DNA of 64,000 bases from Cupriavidus numazuensis (lineage in GTDB: Bacteria > Pseudomonadota > Gammaproteobacteria > Burkholderiales > Burkholderiaceae): assembly GCF_905397435.1 (NCBI RefSeq), contig NZ_CAJPVI010000010.1:114404-178403 (forward strand), read 5' to 3'. This document shows positions 15,418-23,099 of the stretch, in pieces. Under the pieces are notes generated by a model. The model worked only from the letters and a program-made list of their open reading frames with translations. It ran no database searches and had not been told where the DNA came from. The position numbers and the translations under genes were made by a program. The number at the start of each line of letters is the position of its first letter. Position 1 is the first letter of the stretch.

Positions 15418-15919
15418 TGGCCCGACGCCGTTGCCGCACTCGTCCTCTCCGGGTGGTGCCCTGCCTGAGCGCGCTGGCACTGTCCGCGCCCGGATCTGCG
15501 GCGGCGCAGCAGGCTGCCGGCGAAGCCGCCGCTGACCAGGTCCGCAATCTGCGCGAGGTAACGGTCGTCGCGCCTACACCGCTGCCAGGCTTCACGATCG
15601 AGCGGCAGGCTTTTGCCGGCAACGCGCAGACGGCTACGGACGGTGACCTCGAGCGCGTCAAGGCACCCAACCTGACGGCCTTCCTGGCCGAGACCATGAC
15701 CGGCGTGGTGGTCAATGACGCCCAGGGCAATCCATTCACACAGGACATCCTCGAGATCCCGCGGTTGCGGGACAGCAGTACGCCTATATCGTGAAGCAGC
15801 TCGAAGACTTCCGGGCCAAGCGCCGCACCAACGATGCGGGCAACATGACCAGCGTCTCGCGCAACCTGAGCGACGACGATATCCGCAACCTGGCGAGCTA
15901 CATCACGAACCTGAACTAG
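15418..15919 (+). pseudogene. Chimeric remnant: TonB-dependent receptor N-terminus joined to cytochrome c C-terminus
   Basis: The first 110 or so codons encode a signal peptide (ALSAPGSAAAQQ) and the start of a TonB-receptor plug domain: LREVTVVAPTPLPGF, DLERVKAPNLTAFLAETM and GVVVNDAQGNPFTQDIL. At about 15750 the sequence changes to the end of a cytochrome c of the c4/c553 type. IPRL is followed, after a one-base frameshift, by GQQYAYIVKQLEDFRAKR, then NMTSVSRNLSDDDIRNLA and ITNLN in another frame. The first frame stops at 15794; the cytochrome frame stops at 15919. The receptor barrel and the haem-binding CxxCH are both missing. It looks like a deletion that fused two neighbouring genes. 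It overlaps the convergent hydrolase gene by four bases. Confidence 0.85.
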
Positions 15920-16941
15920 TTTTTCGGCGCCAGCAGATCCTCGCGGACCGGCCCGTATTCGACCGGTACCCACTCATACCCAGCCGTCTCCCGCCGCACG
16001 TGCCCAAGGCCCGGGAACGGCAGGTGCGCACCGCCCACCCACAACCTGCCCTTCGCCGCATCGGCAAAGATCCGGCTGCGCGTGATGGCCGCGGCGTGGC
16101 TGTCGACATCGAACTCCATCGACACCGACGGGCGGCGGAACTGCACGGCATGGTTGTGGACGATATCTCCCCACAACAACAGGCTGGTCTTGCCCGAGGT
16201 GAACAGGTAGCCGGTGTGGCCCGGCGTGTGGCCATAGGCTGCCACGGTACGAACCCCGGGTACGGGCTCCGCGCCGGTGACCGCATCGAAGGTGCGGAAG
16301 CGGTTGGCGGCCTGGTACGGCGCCACGGCATCGCGCGCCATGCCGAACAGCGCCTGGCTGTCTTTAGGGGCGGCAGCGGCATTGGCCTCGCTGAGCCAGT
16401 AGTTGGCATCCGACTTGTCGACGTAAACGGTGGCGTTGGGGAACACCGCCTGGCCGTTGGAGGCGAGTCCGCACGCATGGTCGCCGTGCAGGTGCGTAAG
16501 CAGCACGGTATCGACCTGTGCCGGCTCGTAGCCCGCCGCGCGCAGGTTGTTGACGACCTGGCCCAGCGTCGGGCCGAAGCAGCTAGCCGTGCCGGCATCG
16601 ACGAGTACGAGGTTGCTGCCGGTGTTGACCAGATACGCGTTGACGGCGGTCTGCATGCCGGGCGTCGAGGCCACGAACATGCGCGCGAGCAACCGCTGCA
16701 CTTCACGGGCGCTCGTGTACTTGAAGAGCTTCGGATCGAGGTCGATGTAGCCGTCGTACAGCGCCGTCACCTCGAACTGGCCGACCATCATGCGGTAGAA
16801 GCCGGGCGCCTGGGTCTTGACCTGCGCAGGTGGTGCCGCGTGCGCGGTGGGCACCGCTTGCGGCATTACCATGCCGGCGAGGACGGCCGCAGCCATCAGA
16901 GAGCCGGCAAGTCGAGGGGTCAATGCATTCGGCAGCTTCAT
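15916..16941 (-). CDS. Exported metallo-beta-lactamase-fold hydrolase
   Basis: 341 aa. Signal peptide to about residue 35 (AVPTAHAAPPAQ). The metal site LLTHLHGDHACG (HxHxDH, about 150-160) is complete; further ligands are in AYGHTPGHTGYLF and WGDIVHNHAVQF. FYRMMVGQFEVTALYDG at the N-terminus and DAGTASCFGPTLG are features of the AHL-lactonase/methyl-parathion-hydrolase branch of the family, so lactone or organophosphate ester hydrolysis in the periplasm is a reasonable but unproved guess. Its stop codon lies inside the stop of the upstream convergent cytochrome remnant. A dispersed repeat and the terminator of the next operon lie just upstream. Confidence 0.88.
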   Translation of the reverse strand: MKLPNALTPRLAGSLMAAAVLAGMVMPQAVPTAHAAPPAQVKTQAPGFYRMMVGQFEVTALYDGYIDLDPKLFKYTSAREVQRLLARMFVASTPGMQTAVNAYLVNTGSNLVLVDAGTASCFGPTLGQVVNNLRAAGYEPAQVDTVLLTHLHGDHACGLASNGQAVFPNATVYVDKSDANYWLSEANAAAAPKDSQALFGMARDAVAPYQAANRFRTFDAVTGAEPVPGVRTVAAYGHTPGHTGYLFTSGKTSLLLWGDIVHNHAVQFRRPSVSMEFDVDSHAAAITRSRIFADAAKGRLWVGGAHLPFPGLGHVRRETAGYEWVPVEYGPVREDLLAPKN

Positions 16942-17076
16942 GTCACGTTCCTGTTTTTCGATTCGCGTTCTGGACGCAAGCGGCTGGAATGACCGGTCTG
17001 GCGCGAAAGAGCATCGTGTCAGTCGGGCGAACGCGTATCTTAAGGCGTGACAAGGGCTAGCGGTAAGCCCGAAGGC

Positions 17077-17100
17077 AAAAGCGTACCTACTTCTGCGTAA
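17077..17100 (-). repeat. Dispersed repeat, diverged copy (reverse orientation)
   Basis: On the minus strand it reads TACGCAGAAGTAGGTACGCT within a slightly longer match, the TACGCAGAA and GGTACGCTT parts being kept and the centre changed. It follows the terminator of the minus-strand Bug gene, the same relative position as other copies at 3' ends. Confidence 0.7.
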
Positions 17101-17104
17101 GAAA

Positions 17105-17125
17105 AACGGGGCCGTCGGCCCCGTT
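17105..17125 (-). terminator. Intrinsic terminator of the AtuA/Bug operon
   Basis: AACGGGGCC and GGCCCCGTT form a perfect 9-bp stem with a GTC loop; on the minus strand it continues into TTTTTC. It lies 24 bases after the stop of the minus-strand Bug gene. Confidence 0.92.
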
Positions 17126-17148
17126 GCAAGCGCAATTGCGGCTCCGGC

Positions 17149-18117
17149 CTATTCAGGCTGGATATTCGCGGCCTTGATGATGCGGCCCCATTTTGCCGAT
17201 TCCTGCTGCTGGAAGCGGGCCAGTTCGGCGGGCGTGCTTGTAAACACTTCGGTGCCGGTGCCCTGATAGAAGCTCGCCGCCGTGTCGCTGCGCGCGGCCT
17301 TCACCAGCATGGCGTTGAGCTTGTTTACCACCGCCGGCGGCGTACCCGCCGGCGCGTATGCCGCGAACCAATAGCTCATCTCATAGCCCTTGACGCCTGC
17401 CTCGTCGATGGTCGGCACATCGGGCGCCAGCGGCGAGCGGGTCTTGCCGGACACGCCGAGCGCGCGCAGCTTGCCGCTTTTAACCTGCGGCAGGCCGGTC
17501 GCGGTGTCGGTGATCATCATCTGGATCTGGTTGCCAAGCAGGTCGGTCACGGCCAGCGGGTTGCTCTTGTAGGGCACGTGCAGCAGTTCGACATGCGCCA
17601 TCTGCTGGAACAGTTCGCCCGCGATGCGCGACGACGAACTGCCGCTGCCGAAGCTGAGCTTGCCCGGCTGTTTCTTTGCCAGCGCGATGAACTCGCCCAC
17701 CGTCTTCGCCGGCACCTGCGGGTTCACGACCATGATCTGGCCGCCGCGGCCGAGCGCGGTAACGGGCGTGTAGTCCTTGACCGGGTCGTACGGCAGCTTG
17801 CGGAACAGATGCTCGTTGGCGGCGTGCGTGGTGTTGGTGGTGATGAGCACGGTGTAGCCGTCGGGGCTGGCCTTGGCGACGTCGCTGGCGGCAATGAAGC
17901 CGTTTGCGCCTGGCTTGTTGTCGACCACCACGGTGACCTTGCTGTCCACGGTTACGGCCTGCCCGACCGCGCGGGCGAGCTGGTCGGTGGCGCTGCCGGC
18001 GGCAAACGGCACCACGAAACGGATCGGCTTGTCGGGGTACTCGGCGAAGGCCTGGGCCGCGGGCAGCGCGGTCAGGGCGAATACGGCGGCGGTCAGGATC
18101 CTGTGGATTCCAGGCAT
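17149..18117 (-). CDS. Bug-family tripartite tricarboxylate transporter substrate-binding protein
   Basis: 322 aa periplasmic solute receptor (TctC/Bug, PF03401). Signal peptide ends in LPAAQAFAEYPDKP; the mature start YPDKPIRFVVPFAAGSATD is the classical Bug opening, and VVVDNKPGANGFIAASDVAKASPDGYTVL the family ligand loop region. The start MPGIHRILTA was chosen because the 18 upstream codons do not read as a signal. No TctA/TctB membrane genes are near, as is usual for the many orphan Bug genes of this group. Last gene of a LysR-controlled operon with two AtuA-type genes, so it may bind the carboxylate degraded by them. Confidence 0.93.
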   Translation of the reverse strand: MPGIHRILTAAVFALTALPAAQAFAEYPDKPIRFVVPFAAGSATDQLARAVGQAVTVDSKVTVVVDNKPGANGFIAASDVAKASPDGYTVLITTNTTHAANEHLFRKLPYDPVKDYTPVTALGRGGQIMVVNPQVPAKTVGEFIALAKKQPGKLSFGSGSSSSRIAGELFQQMAHVELLHVPYKSNPLAVTDLLGNQIQMMITDTATGLPQVKSGKLRALGVSGKTRSPLAPDVPTIDEAGVKGYEMSYWFAAYAPAGTPPAVVNKLNAMLVKAARSDTAASFYQGTGTEVFTSTPAELARFQQQESAKWGRIIKAANIQPE

Positions 18118-18179
18118 GGATGTCTCCTGTTGAAGGGTCTTATTGATGGTGAAACCGGCAAACGTGTGCAAATGTGTGT

Positions 18180-18524
18180 TTACGCGCCCGCAGCAAGCAG
18201 TCGCGGCGGCAACGGGATCGACAACTGCAGCACGCGGAACGACAGCGCCTTGCCGTGTGCGTCGAGGTTCAGCGCATCGTTGACGCCGCCGTCGAGCACG
18301 CCGTCGATCACGAAGTTCATCGCATGCAGCGACGGCACCAGGTAGCGTGCGACGGCGGTCGGCTGGCGGTCGCGGAACAGCGCGCGCACGGCGTCTTCGG
18401 TGACATGCTCGACGAGGTGCGCGAAGTCGCGCGCGTCGTAGGCGATCACGCTGATGTTGGAACGGTTGCCCTTGTCGCCGGTGCGGCCATGGGCGAACTG
18501 GTAGAGCATTGCGGTGGCGGTCAT
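18180..18524 (-). CDS. AtuA-like C-terminal domain protein (ferredoxin-fold)
   Basis: 114 aa. MLYQFAHGRTGDKGNRSNISV and the later LNLDAHGKALSFRVLQLSI are typical of the small domain that follows AtuA in acyclic-terpene-utilisation proteins; here it is a separate gene 13 bases after the AtuA gene. Exact reaction unknown; it presumably forms one complex with the larger partner. Confidence 0.85.
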   Translation of the reverse strand: MTATAMLYQFAHGRTGDKGNRSNISVIAYDARDFAHLVEHVTEDAVRALFRDRQPTAVARYLVPSLHAMNFVIDGVLDGGVNDALNLDAHGKALSFRVLQLSIPLPPRLLAAGA

Positions 18525-18537
18525 GTCGGGGCTCCGC

Positions 18538-19899
18538 TCAGTCGATGAAGGTATGGCCCGGCGTCACCGCATCACGCGGGACCAGGCAGGACATGGCGTT
18601 GAGGCGGGCGCGCTGCGCGGTGCGTACGCCACCGCCGCCCGCGGGCCCGCACGTGTACAGCGCGTTGACCTCGCGCAGCAGCGCCTGGGCGACTGCTGCA
18701 TCCTCGTGCGACAGCGCGGCGCGCAGGCGCACGTCTTCGGCAGCGGCTTCGTGCGGTACGGGCTGCGCGAGCATCCGGCCCGCATCGTCGGCGAGCACGC
18801 TGAGCACACCGATCAGGTCGAAGCGGATTGGCACGTCATGCCCGAGCAGCGCCATGCGCTTGCGCAAGATATCGGCCGCCAGGCGCGCGCGCGCGGCGGC
18901 ATTGGGGCCGGCGTAGGAGATCTCGCCTTCCGCCATCCAGCCGCCATGGAAAAAGAGGTTGGCCTTGAGCTGTTCCGGCCGCGCATGGCCGCGCACGTTG
19001 CGCACCGCCACGCGATCCGGCCCGAGCTGCGCCACGGTGACCTCGCTGATGTCGGCCACGACATCGGGCGTCAGGTACGCGGCAGGATTGTGGACCTCGT
19101 ACAGCAGTTGCTCCTTGACCGTGCGGAGGTCGACACAGCCGCCCGTGCCCGCCGCCTTGAAGATCTCGATGCCGCCGGTCTCGTCGAGCTGCGCGATCGG
19201 AAAGCCGACTGCATGGACATCCGGCACGTCCTTCATGCCGGGATCAGCGAAGTAGCCGCCGGTGACTTGCGCGCCGCACTCGAGCAGATGTCCTGCCATG
19301 GTCGCCGCAGCCAGGCGGTCCCAGTCCTGCCAGGACCAGCCGAAATGCGCCATGGCCGGGCCCACGGCGAGCGCGGGATCCGCCACGCGGCCGCAGACCA
19401 CGACCTGTGCGCCGGCCTGCAGCGCGTCGGCAATGCCGCGTGCGCCGATGTAGGCGTTGGCGCAGACGAAGCGCGCTTCGGGAAAGGCCGGGCCGACGAT
19501 ATCGCGCAGCAGCGCGCGGCCGGCGTCATGCGAGAGGTCATCGCCCTCCACCACCGCCACGCGCGGTGCCGGCAGTCCCAGCTGCTGGGCAAGCTCCCGC
19601 ACACGGGCTGCCGCGCCGCGCGGGTTGGCGGCGCCGAAGTTGCCGATGATCGGAATGCCGTTGGCCAGGCAGAGGCCGAGCACGGGCGTCAGCAGCGCGT
19701 CGAGCAGCGGCTCGTAGCCGGCCGCAGGGTCGTTGCGCCGGGCCAGTTGCGCGAGCGCCAGCGTGCGTTCGGCCAGGGTCTCGAAGATCAGCGCGGCCGG
19801 CCCGCCTGCGGCGATCAGGGTGCGCACGACGGGCAGCGCGGCATCGGTGCGATCGCCGGAAAAGCCGGCGCCGGAGCCGATCAGCAAGGGAGCGGTCAT
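18538..19899 (-). CDS. AtuA-family (acyclic terpene utilization) protein
   Basis: 453 aa of the AtuA family (PF07287): IGSGAGFSGDRTDAALP at the start, GIPIIGNFGAANPRGAA, VVCGRVADPALAVGPAMAHFGW, GHLLECGAQVTGGYFADPG and NPAAYLTPDVVADISEV are hallmark blocks. AtuA was named from the Pseudomonas citronellol/geraniol pathway, but homologues without the geranyl-CoA carboxylase genes, as here, are common in Burkholderiales and have no proved role. ATG at 19899 chosen over an ATG 12 codons upstream because family members begin close to this point. First gene of the operon, divergent from a LysR regulator. Confidence 0.88.
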   Translation of the reverse strand: MTAPLLIGSGAGFSGDRTDAALPVVRTLIAAGGPAALIFETLAERTLALAQLARRNDPAAGYEPLLDALLTPVLGLCLANGIPIIGNFGAANPRGAAARVRELAQQLGLPAPRVAVVEGDDLSHDAGRALLRDIVGPAFPEARFVCANAYIGARGIADALQAGAQVVVCGRVADPALAVGPAMAHFGWSWQDWDRLAAATMAGHLLECGAQVTGGYFADPGMKDVPDVHAVGFPIAQLDETGGIEIFKAAGTGGCVDLRTVKEQLLYEVHNPAAYLTPDVVADISEVTVAQLGPDRVAVRNVRGHARPEQLKANLFFHGGWMAEGEISYAGPNAAARARLAADILRKRMALLGHDVPIRFDLIGVLSVLADDAGRMLAQPVPHEAAAEDVRLRAALSHEDAAVAQALLREVNALYTCGPAGGGGVRTAQRARLNAMSCLVPRDAVTPGHTFID

Positions 19900-19972
19900 G
19901 GTGTCTTGGGCGGGTTGGTCGGTGTTCCAGCTCATTCTAGGTGCGGATCAGTCAACCAAAAAACGGATTATT

Positions 19973-19984
19973 TAGATTAATCTA
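19973..19984. promoter_or_regulatory. Candidate LysR operator
   Basis: TAGATTAATCTA is a perfect 12-bp palindrome with the T-N10/11-A form of LysR boxes, in the 116-base gap between the divergent AtuA and LysR genes. Confidence 0.5.
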
Positions 19985-20015
19985 GCGAATCTCCCGATGA
20001 ATTCGCCGGGCCGGC

Positions 20016-20909
20016 ATGAACCTTTCCGTCAAACACCTGCGCGCCTTCGTGGCGCTTGCCACCCACCGCAACTTCACGCGCGCCGCGCGGGCGTGCCACC
20101 TGTCGCAGTCGGCGTTCAGCGCGCTGGTCCAGACCCTTGAGGAACAGGCCGGCAGCCGCCTGTTCGAACGCACCACGCGGCACGTCGAACTGAGCGCCGA
20201 CGGCGTGCGTTTCGAGGAAACCGCGCGGCGCCTGCTCGCCGATTTCGAGGCCGCCTTCGAGGACCTGCGGGCCCACGCCGAGCGCCGCAAGGGCCGCGTC
20301 AGCATCGCGGCACTGCCTTCGATCGCGGGCGGGGACCTGCCGCCGTTGCTGGCCGCGTTCCGGCAGCGTTATCCGGGCATTGCACTGGAGTTGTTCGACC
20401 AGCTCGCCGATGGCTGCATCGACCTGGTACGGCGCGGGCGCGCCGACTTTGCGCTGGCGCCCGCGCCCGCCCAGGACGATGACCTGCGTGTCGAGCCCCT
20501 GGTGCACGACACCTTCCACCTGGTCTGCCCGACCACGCACGCACTCGCGCGCAAGCGCCGCATCACGCCGCAGATGCTGGCCGGCCAGCCGTTCATCCAT
20601 CTTTCGCGGACCAGCAGCGTGCGCCAGCACCTGGACGCCGCGCTGCATCCGCTCAAGCTCAGCAGCGTGATGGAAGTGGAGCACCTGGCCACGGTCGCCG
20701 CGCTGGTGCAGGCCGGCCTGGGCGTGAGCGTGGTGCCGTCGCTGGCGCTGTTCCAGTTCCAGCGGGACGGCCTGGCGGTCCGGCCGCTGCAGATGCCGTC
20801 GCTGGTCAGGGACATCTGCCTGGTGCGGCTACGCGAGCGTGGCGACTCGGCCGCGGCGGCGGCGATGATCGATTGCCTGCATGAGCACTACGGCCGCCGG
20901 CGGGTTTGA
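20016..20909 (+). CDS. LysR-family transcriptional regulator
   Basis: 297 aa. N-terminal HTH: MNLSVKHLRAFVALATHRNF, TRAARACHLSQSAFSALVQTL, SRLFERTTRHVELSADG. The C-terminal periplasmic-binding-like effector domain begins about residue 92 (GRVSIAALPSIAGGDLPPLL). Divergent from the AtuA/Bug operon, the standard arrangement for a LysR activator with its target. Two dispersed-repeat copies follow its 3' end. Confidence 0.93.
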   Translation: MNLSVKHLRAFVALATHRNFTRAARACHLSQSAFSALVQTLEEQAGSRLFERTTRHVELSADGVRFEETARRLLADFEAAFEDLRAHAERRKGRVSIAALPSIAGGDLPPLLAAFRQRYPGIALELFDQLADGCIDLVRRGRADFALAPAPAQDDDLRVEPLVHDTFHLVCPTTHALARKRRITPQMLAGQPFIHLSRTSSVRQHLDAALHPLKLSSVMEVEHLATVAALVQAGLGVSVVPSLALFQFQRDGLAVRPLQMPSLVRDICLVRLRERGDSAAAAAMIDCLHEHYGRRRV

Positions 20910-20912
20910 GCG

Positions 20913-20932
20913 TACGCAGAATTGGGTACGCT
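20913..20932 (+). repeat. Dispersed 20-bp repeat, copy 4
   Basis: TACGCAGAATTGGGTACGCT, starting four bases after the LysR stop codon. Its sequence is identical to the reverse copy at 37015-37035. Confidence 0.85.
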
Positions 20933-20994
20933 TTGTGTGATCTGGCAGCGCGAACCGCCTTGTCCGGCGCGGCCGATACGGCAGGGCGAAGCAC

Positions 20995-21014
20995 CACGCA
21001 GAAATGGGTACGCC
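20995..21014 (+). repeat. Dispersed 20-bp repeat, copy 5
   Basis: CACGCAGAAATGGGTACGCC, 82 bases after copy 4 in the same orientation, just before the 3' end of the convergent ABC binding-protein gene. Confidence 0.85.
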
Positions 21015-21037
21015 CTGCCATCCGGCCCTGGGGGGGG

Positions 21038-22174
21038 TCAGCGGATCAGCTTGCCCGTCGACGAGACGATCGACATCTCGACGAACGATGACCCGGTGTG
21101 GCGGGTCGGGCTGTAGCTGATCAGAATGCCGCCCATGTCGTAGTCGCGCAGGTTCTCCAGCGCCGTGACCAGGCGCTCGCGGGTCAGGTCCGGCCCCGCT
21201 CGGCGCAGGCCTTCCACGAGCACCTTGGCGGACATGAAGCCTTCCATGCCGGCGTTGGTCAGCACCACGCCCTGCTGCCGCGCCAGGCTGCGGTATTCGC
21301 TGGCCAGCGTCATCTGGCTCGAGTTCGTGCCGGGAACGACCTGTGTGATGATGAGCCCGCGCGCATCTTCGCCAAGCTCCTTGATGAACGAGTCGGCGGC
21401 GTTGTTCGAGAGCGTCACGAACTGCGCCTGGCTGCCCGCCTTGCGCATGTCGCGGATCACGCGCGCCGCTTCCGAACCCGAACCGATCACCAGCACCGCC
21501 TGCGGCTCGGCCTTGTTCACTGTCGCGACCTGCTGCGTGATATCGCCCATCGGCCGCGCAAAGCTGGCCGACGCGGCCGGCTGCGTGCCACGGGCCTGCA
21601 AGGCAATGTTGAAGCCCTCGTAGACGTCCTTGCCGAAGCCATCGTTCGCGTAGACGATGGCGATGCGCGTCATGCCCGACGTCGACAGATGGTTGATGGC
21701 GCGCGCGACTTCATCCTGGTATTTGGCGCGCACGTTGAACACGTAGCGGTTGACCGGGCGGTGCAGCGTGATCGCGCCTGTCAGCGGCGCAATCAGCGGC
21801 ACCTTTTCCGTCGCAATGATAGGCAGGATGCTTTCGTTCTGCGGTGTGCCGCGCACCATGAACAGTGCGAAGACCTTCTCGTCGTCGATCAGCTTGCGTA
21901 CATTGTCGGGGGTTCGTTTCGCGTCAAACCCATCGTCAAGCGTCACCAGCTCGATGCGGCGCCCGGCGACGCCGCCGTTCGCGTTGACGGCGCGCAGGTA
22001 CACCTGTGCACCTTCGATCTGCTCCTTGACCGATCCCGCCACCGGGCCGGACACGCCGGCCGATTGCCCGATGCGGATCGTGGTCTTGCTGACGCCCGGC
22101 TCCGCGAATGCCGCAGGCGCAGTGAACCCCAGCGTGGCGGCCAGCATGCCGCACGCAAACCATGTTGCCTTCAT
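21038..22174 (-). CDS. ABC transporter substrate-binding protein, Leu/Ile/Val type
   Basis: 378 aa periplasmic receptor (type I fold, LivJ-like, PF13458). Signal peptide ends FTAPAAFAEPGV; then TTIRIGQSAGVSGPVAGSV, AVNANGGVAGRRIELVTLDDGFD, APLTGAITLHRPVNRYVFN and IAIVYANDGFGKDVYEGF, the expected order. No permease or ATPase genes are adjacent, so it is an orphan receptor. Ligand unknown: amino acids, amides or aromatic acids are bound by relatives. Start MKATWFACGM fits the signal peptide; the frame is open 25 codons further. Confidence 0.92.
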   Translation of the reverse strand: MKATWFACGMLAATLGFTAPAAFAEPGVSKTTIRIGQSAGVSGPVAGSVKEQIEGAQVYLRAVNANGGVAGRRIELVTLDDGFDAKRTPDNVRKLIDDEKVFALFMVRGTPQNESILPIIATEKVPLIAPLTGAITLHRPVNRYVFNVRAKYQDEVARAINHLSTSGMTRIAIVYANDGFGKDVYEGFNIALQARGTQPAASASFARPMGDITQQVATVNKAEPQAVLVIGSGSEAARVIRDMRKAGSQAQFVTLSNNAADSFIKELGEDARGLIITQVVPGTNSSQMTLASEYRSLARQQGVVLTNAGMEGFMSAKVLVEGLRRAGPDLTRERLVTALENLRDYDMGGILISYSPTRHTGSSFVEMSIVSSTGKLIR

Positions 22175-22420
22175 TGTCTTGACCCCTCCGCCTTGATGGC
22201 GTGCTGTAGTTGTAGCGTGGCTGCCGTCAACGCTCCCGCATACGATCATGCGGAATACGCCGAAGCAACGCTTCGCAAATTACCCGAACGAGGGTAATGG
22301 GGCAAACGGCGAGTGGGGTGAGTGTTGCTGCGACATCACACCGGAACCGGGTGCCGGCACCGGTGTGAGTCAGGGACGCGCGCGCCGCTCAGGCGCGCGG
22401 CAAAGGCACGGCGTAGCGCT

Positions 22421-22933
22421 TCAGGGGAACGCCGGTATGGCCGGATCCAGGCCCGCGAACGCGGCTTCCGGATGGACCTTCTGCAGCATCATTTCGATTT
22501 CCTCGACGCGGCCGCGGGGCACATCGACCATCAGCAGGATCTTGCCTGCCTCGATGTCCTTCTCGAAGGCGCGCAGGCGGCTGTTGGGCGCCGAACTGCC
22601 GATCATGCTCGCGGCCCACGCACCGAATACCGCGCCGAGCACGGCCAGCACGCCGACCAGGCCCCACTGCGGGGTGTCGCTGACGATCGGGAACATGGCC
22701 ACCACCGCACCGGCCACCACGCCCACGCCGCCACCCACCATCAGGCCCATTTCAGCGGCATGGATGATGTCGGACGTCTGGAACAGGTTGGCTTCGTGCA
22801 GGCCCGTCATATCGGAACCGTCGCGCGCCACGAAATGGATATGACTGTTCTCCACGCGGGCCAACAGGAGGTCGTCCATGGTGCGTCGGGCACTGACCAG
22901 ATCGGGCAATAACCAGAAGATGCGTTTGCGCAT
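22421..22933 (-). CDS. DUF1269-type membrane protein with glycine-zipper segment
   Basis: 170 aa. A soluble N-terminal part (RKRIFWLLPDLVSARRTMDDL, then RVENSHIHFVARDGSDMTGL) is followed by two membrane segments, GLMVGGGVGVVAGAVVAMFP and LVGVLAVLGAVFGAWAASMI, and a C-terminal DIEAGKILLMVDVPRGRVEEI domain. This layout matches small stress- or membrane-associated DUF1269 proteins of proteobacteria. Function unknown. A good-length gene with no obvious operon partners. Confidence 0.8.
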   Translation of the reverse strand: MRKRIFWLLPDLVSARRTMDDLLLARVENSHIHFVARDGSDMTGLHEANLFQTSDIIHAAEMGLMVGGGVGVVAGAVVAMFPIVSDTPQWGLVGVLAVLGAVFGAWAASMIGSSAPNSRLRAFEKDIEAGKILLMVDVPRGRVEEIEMMLQKVHPEAAFAGLDPAIPAFP

Positions 22934-23099
22934 GTCTGTCTCCTCTATCAGGCCGTCCCGGAAGTGGGGATACCGTCTGTGGGACGGGGGTTATTTCTTT
23001 GTACGCCGTTCATGCAGCGAGTGCAAGACAGCGTTCCCACAGGCCCGGTGATGTGACGCGCGCGTCGGTTGCGCGCGTCACACTCGCCGTCGTTGCGCG

